Made by a program: the position numbers and the translations under genes. A DNA stretch of 7,057 nt from Chitinophaga pinensis. Its GTDB lineage: Bacteria > Bacteroidota > Bacteroidia > Flavobacteriales_D > Crocinitomicaceae. The stretch is taken from positions 1-7,057 of the forward strand of contig CAMBRH010000184.1 of assembly GCA_945870115.1 (NCBI GenBank). Reading direction: 5' to 3'. Of the stretch, positions 1 to 5,936 are shown in pieces. Every line of letters begins with the position of its first letter. Positions within the stretch are counted from its first letter, which is position 1. Under the pieces are notes generated by a model, which had not been told where the DNA came from, ran no database searches, and worked only from the letters and a program-made list of their open reading frames with translations.

Positions 1-380
1 GAATCTCCACCTGCAATAAATGAAATTTTTGTATCTGCAGAATTTGAAACAGTTGAAACATGGAAAATTCGAGATTTTCCTTCAGAATCTTGAATATAAA
101 AATAATATTTCGTTGAAGGATTCAAATTTTTCAATCTCACAAAATGTGAATTTAAACTTTTTGCTTTGTTTGAAGTCGAAATCGAAACTTTGTTTGAAAA
201 AACTTCTTTTTGAGAATCAGTATCGTAAAATAAAACTGGATCTTTTCCACTCGTTTGATTCCATCCAATTGTAAAAGCTGTTGCAGCGTTTGAATTAAAC
301 ATTGCACGAACGTGTTCAACTTTTGAAAAAGAATGAAAACTTAACAAACTAAAAATTAAAAGTGAAAAATAATTTTTCAT
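1..380 (-). CDS. Secreted purple acid phosphatase-like metallophosphoesterase, N-terminal part (cut by window edge)
   Basis: Translating the minus strand from the ATG at 378-380 gives 126 open codons running off the left edge. Residues 1-19 form a signal peptide (short basic start, hydrophobic core rich in Leu/Phe, probable cleavage after the Ser-Phe-Ser at 17-19). Residues about 22-110 look like the fibronectin-like N-terminal domain of purple acid phosphatases: an FTIGW strand at 36-40 and the LNPSTKYYF turn at 86-94, which matches the family's 'L.P.T.Y.Y' hallmark. The last visible residues, FIAGGD at 121-126 followed by a partial Ser codon, fit the first metal-binding GD motif of the calcineurin-like phosphoesterase domain, with D126 the probable ligand. 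The product is therefore probably an exported phosphomonoesterase or phosphodiesterase. The remaining catalytic motifs lie outside the window, so activity and any C-terminal sorting domain cannot be judged. The gene starts 25 nt after the terminator of the cyclophilin gene. Confidence 0.8.
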   Translation of the reverse strand, partial: MKNYFSLLIFSLLSFHSFSKVEHVRAMFNSNAATAFTIGWNQTSGKDPVLFYDTDSQKEVFSNKVSISTSNKAKSLNSHFVRLKNLNPSTKYYFYIQDSEGKSRIFHVSTVSNSADTKISFIAGGD

Positions 381-392
381 AAAAGAAATTTA

Positions 393-438
393 AAATAAAA
401 ATAAAAAATCCTCTAAAGAAAAATACAATAGAGGATTT
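393..438 (-). terminator. Intrinsic terminator after the cyclophilin gene
   Basis: A perfect 10-bp stem (AAATCCTCTA at 406-415 with TAGAGGATTT at 429-438) encloses a 13-nt loop. On the minus strand it is followed by a T-rich tract at 393-405. It lies 18 nt past the stop codon of the cyclophilin gene, so it most likely ends that transcript. It also ends only 25 nt before the start codon of the phosphatase-like gene, so that gene's promoter must overlap it or transcripts must read through it. Confidence 0.8.
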
Positions 439-456
439 AAATAAAATGTTTATGTA

Positions 457-891
457 TTAATCTTCGATAATTTCGATTCCTAAAATTTTATCACCTTCAA
501 CAATGTCATCTACAAAATCAACTCCTTCAATAACCTTACCAAAACAAGTATGATTTCTATCTAAATGAGAAGTTTGCTTTCTTGAATGGCAAATAAAAAA
601 TTGTGATCCACCTGTATTTCTACCAGCATGGGCCATAGAAAGCACTCCTCTATCGTGAAATTGATTTTCTCCTGTTAATTCACAATCAATCTTGTATCCA
701 GGTCCACCTGCTCCTGTTCCATTTGGACAACCACCTTGAATTACAAAATTTGGAATTACACGGTGAAAAGTTAGTCCATCATAAAATCCTGATTTTGCTA
801 ATTTAACAAAATTTGCGACAGTATTTGGTGCATCTTTATCATAAAAAGTAACGTGCATGTCACCTTTTGAAGTTTTAATTATTCCTTGCAT
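457..891 (-). CDS. Cyclophilin-type peptidyl-prolyl cis-trans isomerase, cytoplasmic
   Basis: This 144-aa protein is a single cyclophilin domain without signal peptide or lipobox, so it should act in the cytoplasm as a prolyl isomerase in protein folding. The family motifs are all visible: FHRVIPNFVIQGG at 42-54 with catalytic R44 and Q52, the GAGGPGY segment at 60-66, and GVLSMAH...NTGGSQFFI at 82-100 with F98 and the glycines shaping the proline pocket. HTCFGKV at 114-120 corresponds to the conserved HVVFGKV. At the position of human cyclophilin A Trp121 there is H109 (in SHLD), a change common in bacterial cyclophilins and linked to weak cyclosporin binding. Length matches the compact bacterial PpiB class. 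A promoter-like element lies 17 nt upstream and a strong terminator follows, so it is probably transcribed on its own. Confidence 0.95.
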   Translation of the reverse strand: MQGIIKTSKGDMHVTFYDKDAPNTVANFVKLAKSGFYDGLTFHRVIPNFVIQGGCPNGTGAGGPGYKIDCELTGENQFHDRGVLSMAHAGRNTGGSQFFICHSRKQTSHLDRNHTCFGKVIEGVDFVDDIVEGDKILGIEIIED

Positions 892-908
892 TATTTAATT
901 TTTAAATA

Positions 909-916
909 CAAAAATA
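909..916 (-). promoter_or_regulatory. Putative Bacteroidetes -7 promoter element for the cyclophilin gene
   Basis: The minus strand reads TATTTTTG here, an exact match to the Bacteroidetes -7 consensus TAnnTTTG, 17 nt before the ATG at 889-891. I found no convincing -33 TTTG/TTG partner at the usual distance, and the A/T-rich background makes chance matches likely. If used, it would give a very short leader. Confidence 0.35.
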
Positions 917-962
917 ATGAAAACATATTAGAAAAATGAAATTTGGTGAAAATAGAATTTTT

Positions 963-1847
963 CTATGCCATTTTTAAGGATATAAAATTTATTAAATCTG
1001 CAAATTTTTCTTTATTTCTTTCTATATAATTATCAGTTACGCTTGTTAATTTTTCAAGTTGGACCGTTGAAAGCGAATCAGATAGAAATTCATTGTCTAA
1101 TTCTGGTTGATACCGAAAATAAATTAATTTTCTATCGAATTTAGCAATTTCTGTTAATTGATTATCAACTTCGATACTTTGCTTGTGGTTCAAACTTAAA
1201 TTCTCAGACTTAAATCCGCCAGTTCCAATACTTACAAGAATTATTGGCTCATCTTGATAAAACATTCTTGCATAATCATAAGCCATCAAAGCTGGATTTT
1301 GATAACAAAATTTAGCATCAATCAGTTCATTTTTATCTAAAAACAATGGAGGGAAAACATTTTCTGCTGCAGAACATGCACGCATTACTTTTGATAAGGA
1401 TAAATCTCTATATCGATCTGAAGAATTTGAAAAAGTACAGGTTTCTTTGTGCGTTTTATTATAACTTACAAATAAAAAATGATTTTTAAAACTGCCCATT
1501 TTAACCTTACCAAAGAAATGTTCTAATACAAAAGCTAAAGGAAAAGTAGAATTTCCAGAATCTATTCCTATATTTTGATTAAACATTTGGGAACCTTTTC
1601 TTTCGTAAAAGTGTAATAAATCACTTGGTTTGTATTTTGATCGTTGATTTTCATCTTTAAGCATCAAAGCACCTGTAAAAATGGAACTAGTACTAGTACT
1701 TGAGAAAACATCAACCCAAGAAGTAACATCTAAACTATTATCACATTCAGATAAAGAGCGGTGAAGATAATCTAGAATTTTAAGTGGAATTACACCAAGT
1801 AAACCTCCACCATCAATAGACAATATTACTCTATATTTACAAACCAT
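963..1847 (-). CDS. Patatin-like phospholipase family protein with degenerate nucleophile elbow
   Basis: This 294-aa protein has the patatin layout. An N-terminal beta strand leads into the oxyanion-hole motif DGGG at 12-15, where the usual following Arg is L17 and G18 is kept. The nucleophile elbow is at 48-56. The catalytic-Asp region LIDAKFCYQNPALMAY is at 175-190, with D177 aligning with the Asp of the family's DGG/DGA motif and NPAL being the typical follow-up. VSIGTGG at 205-211 is also family-typical. In active members the elbow reads G-T-S-[TI]-G-G; here it reads S50-T51-S52-T53-S54-S55. The presumed nucleophile S52 is therefore present but all three glycines are serine. The family cleaves acyl esters of phospholipids; whether this one still does is uncertain. 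There is no signal peptide. The general layout resembles patatins used as effectors of CBASS defence, but no nucleotide cyclase gene is adjacent. It could also be an ordinary lipid acyl hydrolase. The start is supported by an in-frame stop about 24 nt upstream. Confidence 0.85.
   Translation of the reverse strand: MVCKYRVILSIDGGGLLGVIPLKILDYLHRSLSECDNSLDVTSWVDVFSSTSTSSIFTGALMLKDENQRSKYKPSDLLHFYERKGSQMFNQNIGIDSGNSTFPLAFVLEHFFGKVKMGSFKNHFLFVSYNKTHKETCTFSNSSDRYRDLSLSKVMRACSAAENVFPPLFLDKNELIDAKFCYQNPALMAYDYARMFYQDEPIILVSIGTGGFKSENLSLNHKQSIEVDNQLTEIAKFDRKLIYFRYQPELDNEFLSDSLSTVQLEKLTSVTDNYIERNKEKFADLINFISLKMA
1686..1700. repeat. Hexanucleotide microrepeat (2.5 x ACTAGT/AGTACT) inside the patatin nucleophile elbow
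   Basis: The plus strand reads ACTAGTACTAGTACT, two and a half copies of a self-complementary hexamer. On the coding strand it gives Ser-Thr-Ser-Thr-Ser at residues 50-54 of the patatin-like protein, including presumed nucleophile S52. The repeat lies in frame, so gain or loss of one unit would add or remove a Ser-Thr pair without a frameshift. Confidence 0.8.
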
Positions 1848-1870
1848 GTTGTAAATTAGAGAATATTATC

Positions 1871-1904
1871 AACAAAAACAAATATTCAAGTGGTAAATGA
1901 ATAT
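1871..1904 (-). terminator. Putative AT-rich terminator after the M23 peptidase gene
   Basis: On the minus strand a 7-bp stem (ATATTCA at 1898-1904 with TGAATAT at 1882-1888) has a 9-nt loop and is followed by TTGTTTTTGTT. It begins 17 nt past the M23 stop codon. The stem is AT-rich and weak, and an alternative CAAGT/ACTTG pairing (1887-1891 with 1906-1910) competes with it, so the call is tentative. The same 74-nt gap must also carry any promoter for the patatin-like gene; I see no clear -7 element there. Confidence 0.4.
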
Positions 1905-1921
1905 AACTTGCTTTTCATCGA

Positions 1922-2881
1922 TTATTTCACTCTTAAAGAACGACCAATTTGTAAAGTTGTAGTTTGACGGATCCCGTTTAATTGACAAATTTTAGAAATT
2001 GTTGTCCTATTTTTTCCTGCTATTTCAGATAAAGTATCTCCTGATTTTACTTTATAATACTTTTTAGTTGAAGTAACTGGCTTAGTTACAATTGTTACAG
2101 CTTCACCATGTTCGTCTGAAGTTGAATAATAATCTGTTGGTTTCGCTCCTGGTCTAAAAATACCTTTGTGAACAAATAAATTCTGATCTTTTACATTTTT
2201 AGTAGCTACATCAATTATTTCTTCTGGATTTATTGGTGCATCATAGAATCGAACTTCAAAATGTAAGTGTGAACCTCTAGAACGCCCTGTATTTCCACCT
2301 AAACCAATTACATCTCCAGCTTTTACTTCCGTATTTGGTGCAACCATTAATTTACTTAAATGTGCATAAAAAGTTTCTAATCCATTATAATGCCTAACAA
2401 TAATTAGGTTTCCAAAACCGCCATCATTCCATTTTGCATACCTGATTTTTCCAGACCAACATGAACGAACAGTATCTCCAGTGTTTAGATTAATATCTAT
2501 TCCATTGTGGTATCTTCCTTTTCTATATCCGTATCTTGATGTTACGTATCCATCGAAAGGCATTACAAATTTTGAGTGAATACTATCTCCAACGCATAGC
2601 CAAACAGTATCTTTTAACTTAGATAAGTCATTTATTTTTTCAGATGTAAAACAAACCTCATTATCCCAAGTTTGCACAAAATTCAATAAAGTGTCATTAC
2701 TAAACCTATTGTAGATTTGTTCATTTAAAACTCCATCAAATCCAATATCACTTACTAATTCCCATGTTCTATCGGAGTAAATAATCATTTTACCTTGAGA
2801 AGTTTCAATCGTATCTAAGGCAAATTGACCAAAAGCAAATAATTGGTAAAACAAAGTAAGAAATAGCAATATTTTTTTCAT
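1922..2881 (-). CDS. Secreted M23 family metallopeptidase with C-terminal LysM domain
   Basis: This 319-aa protein begins with a signal peptide (residues 1 to about 19, MKK followed by a Leu/Phe-rich core). It has a linker region of about 85 residues, an M23 (lysostaphin/LytM-type) domain at roughly 105-222 and a LysM peptidoglycan-binding domain at 275-319 (YKVKSGDTLSEIAG at 276-289). The zinc ligands are complete: H125 and D129 in HNGID, and H207 in SHLHFEVR. H174 in FYAHLS and H205 match the catalytic histidines, so it should be an active endopeptidase cutting peptidoglycan cross-links or stems in the periplasm or at the outer surface. No coiled coil typical of EnvC-like activators is present. 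LysM lies after the peptidase, whereas NlpD-type proteins carry it before. It appears to be a single-gene unit with a -7-like element and a leader hairpin upstream and a weak terminator downstream. Confidence 0.92.
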   Translation of the reverse strand: MKKILLFLTLFYQLFAFGQFALDTIETSQGKMIIYSDRTWELVSDIGFDGVLNEQIYNRFSNDTLLNFVQTWDNEVCFTSEKINDLSKLKDTVWLCVGDSIHSKFVMPFDGYVTSRYGYRKGRYHNGIDINLNTGDTVRSCWSGKIRYAKWNDGGFGNLIIVRHYNGLETFYAHLSKLMVAPNTEVKAGDVIGLGGNTGRSRGSHLHFEVRFYDAPINPEEIIDVATKNVKDQNLFVHKGIFRPGAKPTDYYSTSDEHGEAVTIVTKPVTSTKKYYKVKSGDTLSEIAGKNRTTISKICQLNGIRQTTTLQIGRSLRVK

Positions 2882-2896
2882 ATTTTAACTTTTTGG

Positions 2897-2924
2897 AGTA
2901 ATAAATTGTTAATAAATTATTACT
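2897..2924 (-). repeat. Inverted repeat (hairpin) in the leader of the M23 peptidase gene
   Basis: AGTAATAA at 2897-2904 pairs with TTATTACT at 2917-2924 (8 bp, 12-nt loop). A further AACT/AGTT pairing (2887-2890 with 2926-2929) lies beyond an internal loop. The hairpin ends 15 nt before the ATG at 2879-2881. On the minus strand it is not followed by a U-tract, so it does not look like a terminator for the upstream FKBP gene; a role in mRNA stability or translation, or chance in AT-rich DNA, are the alternatives. Confidence 0.35.
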
Positions 2925-2941
2925 TAGTTTTTTCAAACAAG

Positions 2942-2949
2942 CAAAGTTA
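2942..2949 (-). promoter_or_regulatory. Putative Bacteroidetes -7 promoter element for the M23 peptidase gene
   Basis: The minus strand reads TAACTTTG, an exact TAnnTTTG match, about 60 nt before the M23 start codon and between the stop of the upstream FKBP gene and the leader hairpin. A transcript starting a few bases downstream would include the hairpin at 2897-2924. No clear -33 TTTG is visible at the expected distance. Confidence 0.4.
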
Positions 2950-2967
2950 ATGAATATTTCTTATATA

Positions 2968-3837
2968 TCATCGAACATCCATAATAAAAATATCATAAAA
3001 CAAATGTTCATTACTTTTCACTAAGTCCATCAATCCCTTTTCTCCATAGGCTTCTGAGGGTGGAATTAGAACCCACATTTTATCTGATCTTTTAGCATTT
3101 ATTAACGATTTTTTCAAACCTTTTACAATTCCAAAATCAGAAAAACGGAACACAAAAGCCTTATTTCTTTTATAACTAATATCATATCTAGGATTTGACG
3201 CTGTTCCAACCATGTAGTGAAATTCAATTTCACTTTTTTCATTTGCCAAATTTTTTTCGCCTTTATTTTCCTCCAAAAGCCAAATTTTTGTACCATCAAT
3301 TTCTTTTGTTGGTTTAATTTTTCCAACAATTTTTACCCTAACTCGGTTATTGGAATTTGGAGGAATTAATCCTTTTACGGAGGCTTTCCCTCTAGCCATT
3401 TCACTAGGTAAATAAACCTCAACAAAATCACCAACTTTTAAAGTTCTAAAAGCGATATCCCAACCGGGAGTTTGCATCCCATACCCTACTATAAAAGGCA
3501 ACCAATCTTTTTTTAGCAATTTATTTCCATCGACAAAAGTGTTATCATCTAAAAGTACTTCGTAATTAATTTGTGCTACTTCTCCATCTTTTAAGGCATT
3601 TCCTTCTCCGTGAATAAAATACTTAACTTTTATTCCATTGCTTAAATTTACTTCTGATACTTTTTTGGTAGGCTTTAAACTTAAATCCGCCAATTCCTTT
3701 TTTAGCTCAGCTTTTTCTTTTGGAGTTAATTCAACTTTATCAACTTTTAAATTGTCCTCCTTTGACTTCTCTACCCCATCTGGTTTACAAGAAATAAAAA
3801 ACAAGCAAATTAAAATACTTAAATATGTAATTTTCAT
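2968..3837 (-). CDS. Lipoprotein with two FKBP-like peptidyl-prolyl isomerase domains
   Basis: This 289-aa protein has a lipoprotein signal peptide: hydrophobic 4-16, then Ile-Ser-Cys with C17 as the lipidated residue. A charged Lys/Glu-rich linker spans about 20-60. Two FKBP-like units follow, at about 66-173 and 182-289. In the first, AQINYEVLLDD (88-98) is the opening strand, W126 in PGWDIAF matches the pocket Trp59 of FKBP12, and LIPPNS (157-162) matches the IPP loop. Its A-R-G at 148-150 replaces the usual A-Y-G. In the second, Y218-D219 and A263-Y264-G265 are kept but the Trp position is L241. Each unit thus keeps a different part of the canonical pocket. It is likely a folding factor anchored in the outer membrane, possibly surface-exposed (see the acidic residues soon after C17). 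It starts 17 nt after the GldI-like gene's stop, so the two are probably co-transcribed, and it may have arisen by duplication of that type of gene. Confidence 0.88.
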   Translation of the reverse strand: MKITYLSILICLFFISCKPDGVEKSKEDNLKVDKVELTPKEKAELKKELADLSLKPTKKVSEVNLSNGIKVKYFIHGEGNALKDGEVAQINYEVLLDDNTFVDGNKLLKKDWLPFIVGYGMQTPGWDIAFRTLKVGDFVEVYLPSEMARGKASVKGLIPPNSNNRVRVKIVGKIKPTKEIDGTKIWLLEENKGEKNLANEKSEIEFHYMVGTASNPRYDISYKRNKAFVFRFSDFGIVKGLKKSLINAKRSDKMWVLIPPSEAYGEKGLMDLVKSNEHLFYDIFIMDVR

Positions 3838-3854
3838 GTATTAAAAATTTAAAA

Positions 3855-4385
3855 TTATTTTGAAATCAATCCAACCAATTCAATATCGATTACTAAAACT
3901 GTTAAGGGCGGAATTTTGTCATTATCTCCCAAAAGTCCATGAGCCAAATGACTTGGGATAATTAATTTTGCTTTATCACCAATTCTCATTTTTTTTATTC
4001 CCTCTTGAACTCCGGTTTCAATATCACTTTTGTCGATTTCAAAGGTTTCTTTTTCATCTTCTTTTGTTTCGTAGCATAATGTTCCGTCTAATAAATTGAT
4101 TTTATATTTCACTTGAGCAAATAAACCCGAAACTGCCTTGTCACCAATTCCATTTTTATAAATATAATACCTTAAGCCTGAACCCGTTTTTGTCGTTTTC
4201 CAAGAACTCCGATTTGCCAAATACATTTTAATATCTAATTCTTCTTCCAATGCAAAATTTTTATTCATTTCAGAAGATTGATCTTTTGACCATTTAATTT
4301 CTTTTTCTTTCACCTCTTCATCTGGAGAACAAGAGAAAAATGAAAAACTACAAATTAAAATAAAAAATACTTTTATTGCTTTCAT
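3855..4385 (-). CDS. FKBP-type peptidyl-prolyl isomerase lipoprotein, GldI-like
   Basis: This 176-aa protein has a lipoprotein signal (hydrophobic 5-17, Phe-Phe-Ser-Cys with C19) followed by PDEE, an acidic stretch like the surface-export signal of Bacteroidetes lipoproteins. A helical, charged region (about 25-60) leads to one FKBP domain at about 68-173. FAQVKYKINLLDG (89-101), EGIKKMRIGDKAKLIIP (128-144) and KIPP (157-160) are clear FKBP signatures. Compared with FKBP12, several pocket residues differ: Phe36/Asp37 are C104/Y105, Trp59 is V126 and Tyr82 is H149. Size, lipoprotein anchor, the NK..ALEEE pre-domain helix and the GDNDKI segment (153-158) resemble the gliding-motility protein GldI of Flavobacterium, as I recall that family; from memory gldI also neighbours a DHH phosphoesterase gene in related genomes. 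I infer orthology but cannot prove it, so no symbol is given. The start codon directly abuts the upstream stop (TGAATG), implying one transcript and translational coupling. Confidence 0.88.
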   Translation of the reverse strand: MKAIKVFFILICSFSFFSCSPDEEVKEKEIKWSKDQSSEMNKNFALEEELDIKMYLANRSSWKTTKTGSGLRYYIYKNGIGDKAVSGLFAQVKYKINLLDGTLCYETKEDEKETFEIDKSDIETGVQEGIKKMRIGDKAKLIIPSHLAHGLLGDNDKIPPLTVLVIDIELVGLISK

Positions 4386-5381
4386 TCAAATATAATTTGG
4401 AATTACTTTTTCAAACAATTCAATTGCATCATTTAGCTTACCTTCAAATTTTCCTCCAGCAGCATTGGCATGTCCACCTCCATGAAAATATTCATTTGCT
4501 AGCATATTTATTGGGTTTTCTCTTCCTTTTGAACGAAAAGATATTTTTATTGTTCCATCTTTTTCAGCGAAAAATGCAGCAATTTTTACTCCTTTTATAG
4601 AAAGAGCAACATTTACCAATCCTTCCGTGTCGCCTTTGTCATGCTTAAATTGACTTAATTCTTCTTCGGATAGGGAAATATAGGCCACTTTTTCATCAAG
4701 AATAACCAGTTTTTCAGATGTTGCAAAACCTCTTAATTTTAGTTTGTCTTGTGTGTTATCATCAAATGTATTTTCATGAATTTCGTCATTCTTAACTCCA
4801 ACATCTAATAATTTAGCAATAATTAAATGTGTTTTAGCTTTTACAGAATTGAATCTAAAAGAACCAGTATCTGTCATTATTCCTAAATACATTGGCGTTC
4901 CAATTTGTGCATCTAGCAAATCTAAGTTTTCTGATTCTTCAATCAATTCGTAAATTAGCTGACATGTTGAACATGAATTTGTATCGCTCCAATTGATATT
5001 TGCAAAGCCAGAAGGATTCAAATGGTGATCCATCATGATTTTGAAAGCTGAAACTTGCGATAATATTTCTCCCATTTCATTGCCCATTCTTGATGGTTCA
5101 TTATAATCAAGGGAAAAAATCAAATCAGCAGAGTTTAACAATTGTTCAACTTCCTCTTTATTTTCTTCAAAATTTACGATTAAATTTACGTCTTCTACCC
5201 ATGATAAAAATTTCGGGCAAGGATCTGGATGACAAATTGAAGCTGATTTATTTAATTTTTTTAAAAATTGAAAAAGTGCTAAGCTACTTCCAATAGAATC
5301 ACCATCAGGAGATTTGTGAGAAGTAATAACAATATTATTTGAATTTTTTATTTGTTCAATGATTTGTTGAGAAATATTCAT
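4386..5381 (-). CDS. nrnA: DHH/DHHA1 family phosphoesterase, NrnA-like (nanoRNase / pAp phosphatase)
   Basis: This 331-aa cytoplasmic protein has the DHH domain followed by DHHA1 without membrane or GGDEF parts, the size and layout of NrnA rather than of the c-di-AMP phosphodiesterase GdpP. Metal-binding motifs are complete: H22...D26-G-D28 in SHKSPDGDSIGS, D92 in SLDYNEP, D118-H119-H120 (the DHH signature) and D171-T-G at 171-173. The DHHA1 substrate loop GGGHANAAGG is at 301-310. NrnA proteins degrade 2-5 nt RNA fragments and dephosphorylate 3'-phosphoadenosine 5'-phosphate to AMP, linking RNA turnover with sulfur assimilation; which activity dominates here cannot be read from sequence. It is first of a probable three-gene transcript with the two FKBP lipoproteins. 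Its ATG is only 15 nt past a hairpin, and I see no -7-like element between that hairpin and the ATG. Confidence 0.92.
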   Translation of the reverse strand: MNISQQIIEQIKNSNNIVITSHKSPDGDSIGSSLALFQFLKKLNKSASICHPDPCPKFLSWVEDVNLIVNFEENKEEVEQLLNSADLIFSLDYNEPSRMGNEMGEILSQVSAFKIMMDHHLNPSGFANINWSDTNSCSTCQLIYELIEESENLDLLDAQIGTPMYLGIMTDTGSFRFNSVKAKTHLIIAKLLDVGVKNDEIHENTFDDNTQDKLKLRGFATSEKLVILDEKVAYISLSEEELSQFKHDKGDTEGLVNVALSIKGVKIAAFFAEKDGTIKISFRSKGRENPINMLANEYFHGGGHANAAGGKFEGKLNDAIELFEKVIPNYI

Positions 5382-5396
5382 ATTTTGTATAACGTG

Positions 5397-5424
5397 AAAA
5401 GCCCCGTTTTGTTACGAGGCTTTT
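5397..5424 (-). terminator. Hairpin terminator (or attenuator) between the lipoprotein/secreted pair and the DHH gene
   Basis: AAAAGCCTCG (minus-strand 5424-5415) pairs with CGGGGCTTTT (5406-5397) over 10 bp with an 8-nt loop. The single mismatch seen on the plus strand becomes a G-U pair in minus-strand RNA, which indicates that the structure works on minus-strand transcripts. The terminal TTTT and matching AAAA give the A-tract/U-tract look of an intrinsic terminator. It lies 31 nt past the stop codon of the 159-aa gene. It also ends 15 nt before the DHH start codon, so an attenuation role for the downstream operon is an alternative. Confidence 0.7.
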
Positions 5425-5455
5425 GAATTTTATATTCATTAAAGAACTATATTAT

Positions 5456-5935
5456 TTACAATCCGATAATTGTTGTTTTCTTATCTAAAATTAAAACTCC
5501 AATACACAATGGTTTTTTGTTTTCATCGTCTTCTAGAGTAATCGTAACACTAATCATCATTTTTCTTGTTTTATCAGTAGTAATTTCAATTACTTGATCT
5601 TGTTCAACCGATGAAATAACTTTTTTCTCCTTTTTGAAATTACCTTTTTCATCTTTTTCAGTAACCATTTCATACAATTCAACCACTAAAGTTCCTTGAG
5701 ATGGATCTTGCATAGCTGCAAAGATTTTATAATCCATATTTGCCTGAGCAATGAAAGCCATTTCATATGCTTCACCACCTTTTAAAGCTCCGGATTTTGA
5801 TTGAGTTGATACTCCAAAACCTCCTTTATCTTTTACTCCTTTTACAATTTTCTCTGGCAAAGCACATTGTGCGTTAACACTATTACTTGCAAAAATCAAG
5901 GTTAAAATCGCTACTAATTTTCCTATTTTTTTCAT
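5456..5935 (-). CDS. Secreted protein of unknown function, 159 aa
   Basis: I do not recognise this protein. Residues 1-22 form a clear signal peptide (MKKIGK, hydrophobic core, Val-Asn-Ala with likely cleavage before Q23). The mature part is about 137 residues, glycine-rich early (38-54) and then apparently beta-strand-rich: alternating hydrophobic stretches at 58-64, 82-90, 106-119, 126-134 and 144-149. The only cysteines of the mature chain, C24 next to the cleavage site and C144, could form a disulfide tying the N-terminus to the last strand. C24 is not preceded by a lipobox, so it should be soluble rather than lipidated. There is no C-terminal sorting domain. The gene begins one base after the stop of the lipoprotein gene upstream, so the two products probably act together. 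It is followed by a terminator. Confidence 0.85.
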   Translation of the reverse strand: MKKIGKLVAILTLIFASNSVNAQCALPEKIVKGVKDKGGFGVSTQSKSGALKGGEAYEMAFIAQANMDYKIFAAMQDPSQGTLVVELYEMVTEKDEKGNFKKEKKVISSVEQDQVIEITTDKTRKMMISVTITLEDDENKKPLCIGVLILDKKTTIIGL

Positions 5936-5936
5936 C

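Noticed and set aside
20..274. 84-codon open frame on the plus strand
   Set aside because: It lies antisense to the phosphatase-like gene, which has a signal peptide, domain motifs and a metal-binding GD; the plus-strand product is low-complexity Leu/Lys/Phe.
952..966. Short inverted repeat ATAGAA-TTT-TTCTAT over the patatin stop codon
   Set aside because: Only 6 AT-rich base pairs with a 3-nt loop and no adequate U-tract; expected by chance in this composition.
963..1847. CBASS-type defence operon with the patatin as effector
   Set aside because: No nucleotidyltransferase, Cap2/Cap3 or other sensor gene is adjacent; neighbours are an M23 peptidase and a cyclophilin with separate regulatory signals.
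3123..3329. 68-codon minus-strand frame inside the FKBP lipoprotein gene
   Set aside because: Shifted frame within a well-supported gene; composition is unlike a real protein and no domain is visible.
3638..3844. 68-codon plus-strand frame
   Set aside because: Antisense to the FKBP lipoprotein N-terminus; explained by A/T-rich codons on the coding strand.
4376..4600. 74-codon plus-strand frame rich in Leu, His and Phe
   Set aside because: Antisense shadow of the DHHA1 region; mirror translation of Glu/Lys/Asn codons.
5090..5296. 68-codon plus-strand frame
   Set aside because: Antisense to the conserved DHH domain, with no independent signal.
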